From positions 1 through 12,255 of the forward strand of contig CAYXGT010000080.1 in assembly GCA_964464635.1 (NCBI GenBank): DNA of 12,255 bases, in the 5' to 3' direction. Below, one piece after another: positions 8,243 to 12,255 of this stretch. This stretch comes from CAYLMG01 sp964464635. Its GTDB lineage: Bacteria; Planctomycetota; Phycisphaerae; Sedimentisphaerales; Anaerobacaceae. Position 1 is the stretch's first letter; each line of letters opens with the position of its first letter. A model generated the notes under the pieces. That model made no database searches. It was not told the DNA's origin and saw only the letters and a list, made by a program, of their open reading frames with translations. Made by a program: the position numbers and the translations under genes.

Positions 8243-8276
8243 AAATCACAATATATTTTCAGACAAGTGTTTTTTG
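8240..8276 (+). terminator. Weak candidate terminator after the small orphan immunity gene
   Basis: TGAAAAT (8240-8246, including the stop codon) and ATTTTCA (8255-8261) form a perfect 7-bp inverted repeat with an 8-base loop. A TTTTTT run follows at about 8270-8275. The stem is AT-rich and the T run is separated from it by about 9 bases, so efficiency would be low. Confidence 0.25.
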
Positions 8277-8280
8277 ATTT

Positions 8281-8303
8281 TATAGCTCTTTGAAAAGTTA
8301 AAG
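8281..8303 (+). promoter_or_regulatory. boxA-like leader element, copy 2, at the 5' junction of the second truncated rhs gene
   Basis: TATAGCTCTTTGAAAA is followed by GTTAAAG and, at 8308, by the first RHS codons (TAT GAT GCA). It matches the block at 6056 in its first 12 bases exactly and continues with the same AAA/TTAAA pattern. It is the better boxA match of the two (GCTCTTTGAAAA). No clear promoter was found just upstream. Confidence 0.42.
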
Positions 8304-8307
8304 ATAA

Positions 8308-10794
8308 TATGATGCATTAAACAGAGTCATAAAAACGATTTATCCCGAAACAGTAGTTGTTGAGGGTGGGGCGGAGGCGGTTCATACTTATACACATACC
8401 GGATATGATTATCTCGGCAGAAAGGTTTGGGAGTCTAATCCTGTAATTGAAGGATCGGCTGAGGACATCAACGATAGTGATATTAAAATCTATCAGTACG
8501 ATGCAGCAGGGCGGCTGATAACGGTGGTACTGCCGGATGTGAATGACCCTGAGAATGGCGGCCAGCCTGCCAGTCCGCTTTATGATTATTATTACGATGA
8601 TTATGGAAATCTAATCGGCATACTCGATGCCAAGGACAGATTGACGGTATTCAAATATAACGAGCACGGCCAGCAGACGGCTAAATATCAGCCGTTCGAG
8701 CTTAGTGAGCCGAACCGTGTAACGTTGGATGTTTATTACGAATTGTCACAGCAATCGCCGCAGCCGAAAGCAGCGACGCAGCAATACGATGTATTAGGCA
8801 GGATTACGAAGTCAACCGATTATAAAGGCCAGGTTACAGGATATACATATAACGAAAGAGGACTTCCGGAATATGAAAAATATTATGTTGATGATGCCAA
8901 TTACGCAATTGGTAATCCTGAAAATGTTATTGAATACACTTACGACAATTTAGGCAGAAAAGTAGAGGTAATAGTTGATTCAGTTACCGAACAGGAATTT
9001 TACTACGACGCCGAAGGCAGAATTCAAGCGGTTTATTCACCACAGGGATATATAAGATATGAATACAGTGACATAACAGGCAACAAAATTGAAACACGCA
9101 CATATTCACCGTCAGCGAATTTACAAAATGATGTTTTAGCAGCAAGTGATAATGATAATACAAGAGTAGAATACATTTACGATATACTCGGCAGGTTGGC
9201 TGAGTTAATAGTTCATAAACGAAACAGCCAATCAGCGAGTGAGATAACGACTTACTTTTATAATCCTGCGGGTTCAGTTGAGCAGATTATTTATCCCAAC
9301 GGTAATATTGCGGAATATAGTTATAATGCACTTAATAGATTAAAAGAGCTTACTAACTGGAAGGATGAGGACAGGGTTGAAGCTGAAAGGCTCAGCAGAT
9401 TTAAATATACACATTATGCTGATGGACAGCGGGCCTCTGCGATTGAAGCAGATGGTACGCTTATCAGCTGGTCTTATGATAATCTTAACAGGCTAACTGT
9501 AGAAGATTATGATGCGCCCGGAACGGCTGATGATTATTATGAAAATTACGAATTTGACCTTTGTGGTAATCGCAAGTTCATTAAGGGCTTATTGGAACAG
9601 ATTATTGTCGAATATAGCTATAATGAGCTTGACCAGCTCGAGTTTGAGGATTATACTACCAGCCAGGATTATACATATCAGTATGATGACAACGGCTCTT
9701 TGATAAGAAAATATTACGGCGATTCAGGCGATCCGTGTGACCAATACAGCTATAATTTGCGGAATCGGTTGAGTTTCTTCACACCAAATGGCGGGGATAC
9801 TGTTGCTTACGAGTACAATACCGATGGTGTGCTTGTAGAAAAGCAGGTTGGCAGTTCAAATCCAGTCATCTCCCTTATAGACCCATATAATCCGACAGGC
9901 TATCCTCATGCATTCAAGCAGAAACAGGCCGGCCAGTCCGACATCGTATATATTCTTGGCAATGATGCGATAGGACAAGCCGAAGGCACAGACTCACCTG
10001 TTTTCTATATCTATGATGGCCATGGTTCTGTAAGGAATTTGTCGAACAGCTCAGGTTCGGTACTTGAGAATTACCATTATAGTGGTTATGGCAAGCTGTT
10101 ATCGAATTCGGATACACCTTCTATAGAGGTGTTATATGCTGGACAGGTTTATGACTGGGATATAGATTTTTATAACAACTGGCACAGATGGTACGATCCA
10201 TATACCGGCCGATTCAATAGAATGGATGATTACGCCGGCAGCCCACAGGACCCAATTTCACTTCATAAATATCTCTATTGTCACGCCAATCCGATTAATG
10301 GAACAGATCCCTCTGGAAAATTTACTTTACCTGGTATAACATTTGCACACTCAATAGCTGCCAAAATTAGGGCAAAAGTGGCTGCAACTGGTGTCGCTGC
10401 TTATGAATTCGCTAAAAGAATTGCAATCCGATCACAATATTATTACTATCGTATCGGGTTTGAACTGCAACGGTTGTTCCATGGAGGTAACTGGTCGCAT
10501 AATTTGCGAAATAATCTAAAAGAAGTAACCGGTGATATGCCTGGAATGCATGCACATCATATATTGCCGCGGTTGTTTGAAGCTTGGTTTAACTCACAAG
10601 GAATACATAATATCCATGATCCAATCTATGGAATGTGGATTGAGCCTGCTTGGCATTTAAGCAAAGGTCAAGCATATAATTCAGCTTGGCAGATTTTTAT
10701 TACAGAACATCCCCATGCAAATGTTAGTGAGATTCTAGTATTTGCTAAAGAGGTCTCGGCGGAAATAATGCAATGTCCAACATTTATCCCTTGA
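8308..10794 (+). CDS. 5'-truncated RHS/YD-repeat protein with HHxxP (DUF2380/AHH-like) nuclease tip
   Basis: RHS homology begins at TAT 8308 directly after an in-frame TAA (8305-8307): YDALNRVIKTIYP aligns with YDALGRVIETKYP of the first rhs gene (nt 1599). The first usable start is GTG 8524, without a clear ribosome binding site, giving 756 aa. The N-terminal half of a normal RHS protein is therefore missing, and this may be a silent recombination donor. YD repeats run to the core domain (VLYAGQVYD, WYDPYTGRFNRMDDYAG, HKYLYCHANP), with the boundary DPSG at about nt 10308. Unlike the first rhs gene it has no membrane insert in the repeats and no strongly hydrophobic helices after DPSG. The tip has AHHILPRLFEAWFNSQGI (His678, His679 from 8524), then IHDPIYG, AWHLSKGQAYNSAWQIF and ANVSEILVFAKEV. 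This pattern resembles DUF2380 and related AHH/HNH-EndoVII nucleases. It ends in IMQCPTFIP. Confidence 0.83.
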   Translation, partial: YDALNRVIKTIYPETVVVEGGAEAVHTYTHTGYDYLGRKVWESNPVIEGSAEDINDSDIKIYQYDAAGRLITVVLPDVNDPENGGQPASPLYDYYYDDYGNLIGILDAKDRLTVFKYNEHGQQTAKYQPFELSEPNRVTLDVYYELSQQSPQPKAATQQYDVLGRITKSTDYKGQVTGYTYNERGLPEYEKYYVDDANYAIGNPENVIEYTYDNLGRKVEVIVDSVTEQEFYYDAEGRIQAVYSPQGYIRYEYSDITGNKIETRTYSPSANLQNDVLAASDNDNTRVEYIYDILGRLAELIVHKRNSQSASEITTYFYNPAGSVEQIIYPNGNIAEYSYNALNRLKELTNWKDEDRVEAERLSRFKYTHYADGQRASAIEADGTLISWSYDNLNRLTVEDYDAPGTADDYYENYEFDLCGNRKFIKGLLEQIIVEYSYNELDQLEFEDYTTSQDYTYQYDDNGSLIRKYYGDSGDPCDQYSYNLRNRLSFFTPNGGDTVAYEYNTDGVLVEKQVGSSNPVISLIDPYNPTGYPHAFKQKQAGQSDIVYILGNDAIGQAEGTDSPVFYIYDGHGSVRNLSNSSGSVLENYHYSGYGKLLSNSDTPSIEVLYAGQVYDWDIDFYNNWHRWYDPYTGRFNRMDDYAGSPQDPISLHKYLYCHANPINGTDPSGKFTLPGITFAHSIAAKIRAKVAATGVAAYEFAKRIAIRSQYYYYRIGFELQRLFHGGNWSHNLRNNLKEVTGDMPGMHAHHILPRLFEAWFNSQGIHNIHDPIYGMWIEPAWHLSKGQAYNSAWQIFITEHPHANVSEILVFAKEVSAEIMQCPTFIP

Positions 10795-10798
10795 AAGG
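10765..10798 (+). repeat. Toxin-tail direct repeat, copy 1
   Basis: ATAATGCAATGTCCAACATT onward, encoding IMQCPTFIP-stop at the true end of the DUF2380-like toxin, and running into the AAAGGA ribosome binding site of the next gene. Copies 2 and 3 lie before the next two immunity genes. Confidence 0.85.
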
Positions 10799-10807
10799 AT
10801 AATAAAG

Positions 10808-11374
10808 ATGTTGAATAAGTTTTATTCTATAATGCCAACTTGGAAAAAGAAATGGTTTTGGGGCCGTATATCAAAAAATGACATAGAGAATGTTGACAGG
10901 TGCATCGGCAAGGGTATGCGGGGTTTTAAAGGAGTTGTACATATTGAAATTGTGGGCGGAAACTCTCCGGGAGATATATTGCATGTTGGTTTCCCTCTAC
11001 TGATTGTGTCGTTCAAGGTTTTGGAATTATGGAAGCAGTTTGAAAAGTATGAAACGTATCCGGTTGTTATTTTAAGAAATAATCTTCCTCAAGAATATAC
11101 GGGTATTGTATTTCTTGGACGAGGTGGACCGTTTGATCCTAACGAATCAAAAGCTGTTTATTTTAAGGGCGCGGACTCCAAGGGAAAAGGAGTTATTATT
11201 AAACAACAAGGGATGTACTTTGATGATTCTAAATGGGACGGAAGTGATTTGTTTACCATTGATGATTTTCCTTGCCATCCGATTGTAACAGAAGAAGTTG
11301 TAAAATTAATGAAAAAAGCAAAGGTTACAAACTGTGATTATATTCCTTTAAAAAGAGTGGGTATTTACACATAG
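10808..11374 (+). CDS. Imm11-like (DUF1629-like) immunity protein, copy 1
   Basis: A 188-aa protein starting at ATG 10808, 13 bp after the toxin stop, with GAAAGGA at 10793-10799 that overlaps the stop. Translation is probably coupled to the toxin frame. There is no signal peptide or membrane segment. Visible blocks: NKFYSIMPTWKKKWFWGRIS, MRGFKGVVHIEI, FPLLIVSFKVLELWKQFEKY, FLGRGGPFDP, GMYFDDSKWDGSDLFTIDDF, then PIVTEEVVKLMKKAKVTNC. The order (an IVS..V element, a D..DLF.I element, a late helix then xxTN/G and a short end) resembles the Imm11/DUF1629 family, which I recall next to DUF2380/AHH-type toxins. Two paralogues follow. Probable role: binding and blocking the nuclease encoded just upstream. 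Confidence 0.7.
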   Translation: MLNKFYSIMPTWKKKWFWGRISKNDIENVDRCIGKGMRGFKGVVHIEIVGGNSPGDILHVGFPLLIVSFKVLELWKQFEKYETYPVVILRNNLPQEYTGIVFLGRGGPFDPNESKAVYFKGADSKGKGVIIKQQGMYFDDSKWDGSDLFTIDDFPCHPIVTEEVVKLMKKAKVTNCDYIPLKRVGIYT

Positions 11375-11399
11375 ATACTATACCTTGAAAATTTTTTAA

Positions 11400-11477
11400 T
11401 TGGATTATGTTGGAGAGGAAGGTATGCGCAAAGAAGTTTCTGCGTCGATAATGCAGTGTCCAACATTTATCCCTTGA
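11400..11477 (+). pseudogene. Relic of a second DUF2380-like toxin (tail only)
   Basis: After a stop at 11397 the frame reads LDYVGEEGMRKEVSASIMQCPTFIP and stops at 11475-11477. KEVSA-IMQCPTFIP matches the tail of the intact toxin (KEVSAEIMQCPTFIP). Third-position differences (gaggtctcggcg against gaagtttctgcg) show a diverged homologue rather than a fresh copy. GGAGAGG 8 bases before ATG 11424 could allow a 17-aa peptide, but the homology points to a scar. Confidence 0.7.
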
Positions 11478-11482
11478 AAAGG
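11448..11482 (+). repeat. Toxin-tail direct repeat, copy 2
   Basis: Differs from copy 1 by one base across ATAATGCA(A/G)TGTCCAACATTTATCCCTTGA, and is again joined to an AAAGGA ribosome binding site followed by an Imm11-like gene. Confidence 0.85.
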
Positions 11483-11491
11483 AATAATCTA

Positions 11492-12073
11492 ATGGAAAAC
11501 AAATTTTACAGTGTTTTTCCCAGTCTTACAAAGAAATGGTTTCTGGGGAGAGTATCAGAAGAAGATGTTAGTACTGTCGATAGGTGGATAATTGATAAAG
11601 CAATGCGAGGCTTTAAAGGTATCGTGCATGTTGAAATCACAAGAGGTAATGCTCCTGGAGATTTTTTAGAAGTTGCGTTCCCCCTCTTAATTGTTTCCTC
11701 GAAGGTGTTTGAAATATGGAAGAAGTTCGAAAGGTTTCAGACATATCGTGTAGTAGTTCAGAACAGAAAAATTTCTTTTGAGTATTTGGGAGTGATTTTT
11801 CTTGGGCGAGGTGGTCCATTAGATCCGGTCAAATCGAAAGCGGTTTACAGCAACAGTCTAAATAAGAAAGGTAAACGAGCGATTATAAAACAAGAGGGAA
11901 TGTATTTTGATGATAGCCAGTGGGATGGTAGTGATTTGCTTACAATAGATGAATTCCCCTGCGTTCCTATTGTGACGGAAAGAGTTTTCAAAGAGATGAA
12001 AAAGGCCAGAGTCACGAACTGTAGATACACGCCCTTAGAAAAATATGGAGTTTACCAGCTTATGCTAACATAA
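11492..12073 (+). CDS. Imm11-like (DUF1629-like) immunity protein, copy 2
   Basis: I chose ATG 11492 (193 aa, MENKFYSVFPSL). It has AAAAGGA ending 8 bases upstream and aligns with the starts of copies 1 and 3. The frame also opens at GTG 11456, but those 12 codons are the toxin-tail repeat read in another frame. It is homologous to copy 1 over its full length: KKWFLGRVS, MRGFKGIVHVEI, FPLLIVSSKVFEIWKKFERF, FLGRGGPLDP, GMYFDDSQWDGSDLLTIDEF, IVTERVFKEMKKARVTNC. Its last six codons (QLMLT and stop) extend beyond the end of copy 1 and run into toxin-tail copy 3. It is preceded by a toxin relic rather than a toxin, so it is an orphan immunity gene and may protect against a related toxin from other strains. 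A weak TTGAAA (11385) to TATGTT (11406) pair might give it its own promoter. Confidence 0.7.
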   Translation: MENKFYSVFPSLTKKWFLGRVSEEDVSTVDRWIIDKAMRGFKGIVHVEITRGNAPGDFLEVAFPLLIVSSKVFEIWKKFERFQTYRVVVQNRKISFEYLGVIFLGRGGPLDPVKSKAVYSNSLNKKGKRAIIKQEGMYFDDSQWDGSDLLTIDEFPCVPIVTERVFKEMKKARVTNCRYTPLEKYGVYQLMLT

Positions 12074-12099
12074 TGCAGTGTCCAACATTTATTCCATAA
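12064..12099 (+). repeat. Toxin-tail direct repeat, copy 3 (relic of a third toxin)
   Basis: In the toxin frame it reads ANIMQCPTFIP and stops with TAA (12097-12099). It overlaps the last codons of immunity copy 2. The wobble bases and stop codon differ from copies 1 and 2 (ATTCCATAA), so it is an older or independent tail. Confidence 0.8.
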
Positions 12100-12114
12100 A
12101 TAAGGAAATTGCTA

Positions 12115-12255
12115 ATGGAAACTAAATTTTATAGTTTTAATACTACATGGGCTAATAAATGGTTTTTTGGGAGAGTATCAGAAGAAGATATTAGTACCGT
12201 TGGCCTGCCCCTGTTTTATGTACCAGTTATTATGAGAGTATATCACACATATTCT
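12115..12255 (+). CDS. Imm11-like immunity protein, copy 3 (broken, runs off the window)
   Basis: ATG 12115 has AGGA 8 bases upstream, as in copies 1 and 2. METKFYSFNTTWANKWFFGRVSEEDISTV (29 residues) matches copy 2 (KKWFLGRVSEEDVSTV). After codon 29 homology stops abruptly: copy 2 continues DRWIIDKAMRGFKG, whereas this copy reads GLPLFYVPVIMRVYHTYS to the window end, with no stop yet. The gene is therefore disrupted at about 12200 by a deletion, recombination or an inserted element. Confidence 0.6.
   Translation, partial: METKFYSFNTTWANKWFFGRVSEEDISTVGLPLFYVPVIMRVYHTYS
12201..12255 (+). mobile_element. Possible left end of an IS3-like insertion sequence
   Basis: TGGCCTGCCCCTGTTTTATG starts exactly where immunity copy 3 loses homology. 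TG followed by CTGCCCC and a T-rich stretch is the style of IS3-family terminal inverted repeats. Only 55 bases are visible, with no transposase and no second end, so this is a suggestion only. Confidence 0.3.

Noticed and set aside
11424..11477. A 17-aa peptide gene with a GGAGAGG ribosome binding site
   Set aside because: The sequence is homologous to the toxin tail in the same frame and the frame is open further upstream, so a relic explains it better.
11456..11491. GTG start giving a 12-residue extension of immunity copy 2
   Set aside because: The extension is the toxin-tail repeat read out of frame. Copies 1 and 3 start at the position matching ATG 11492.

Overview
The window is a polymorphic-toxin locus of the RHS/YD-repeat type. 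Everything recognisable is on the plus strand and concerns toxin tips and their immunity proteins. There is no rRNA, tRNA, CRISPR array or metabolic gene. The organism is a bacterium using the standard code with AAGGA-type ribosome binding sites. The Asn/Asp/Pro-rich linkers between YD repeats and the unusual membrane insert in the first RHS core resemble RHS proteins I associate with Planctomycetota (Phycisphaerae-like). That assignment is an inference from protein style and is weak. The YD cores look richer in G+C than the AT-rich tips and immunity genes, as expected when a stable core carries exchanged C-terminal cassettes.

Layout. (1) Positions 1-4622 hold the 3' part of a large rhs gene, cut by the window edge. 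Its core ends in a DPSG boundary, followed by two hydrophobic helices and a PD-(D/E)xK nuclease tip resembling Tox-REase-7. (2) Positions 4642-5985 encode a 447-aa, apparently two-domain protein with a good ribosome binding site 19 bp downstream, taken as the cognate immunity protein. (3) Positions 6076-7014 are an orphan tip: the last ~80 residues of an RHS core, the DPSG boundary, hydrophobic helices and a NucA/NucB-type DNase. It has no good start site. Positions 7087-7725 follow with a SUKH (SMI1/KNR4-like) immunity protein. (4) Positions 7736-7897 are the tail of a lost tip, and 7934-8242 a small protein that is probably its orphan immunity gene. (5) Positions 8308-10794 are a second rhs gene lacking its 5' half, with an HHxxP nuclease tip resembling DUF2380/AHH toxins. 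(6) Positions 10808 to the end hold three tandem Imm11-like (DUF1629-like) immunity paralogues. Each directly follows a copy of the same toxin-tail sequence (IMQCPTFIP-stop). The third is broken at about 12200, possibly by an insertion sequence.

The locus reads as one active rhs gene followed by a train of displaced toxin-immunity cassettes. Immunity genes are kept intact while the upstream toxin genes are progressively shortened. This agrees with the known evolution of rhs loci, in which a new tip displaces the old one downstream. The less expected details are an internal membrane/signal-peptide-like insert in the first RHS core, a shared boxA-like leader sequence at the 5' junction of both truncated rhs pieces, and toxin-tail scars that mark each immunity gene in the final array.
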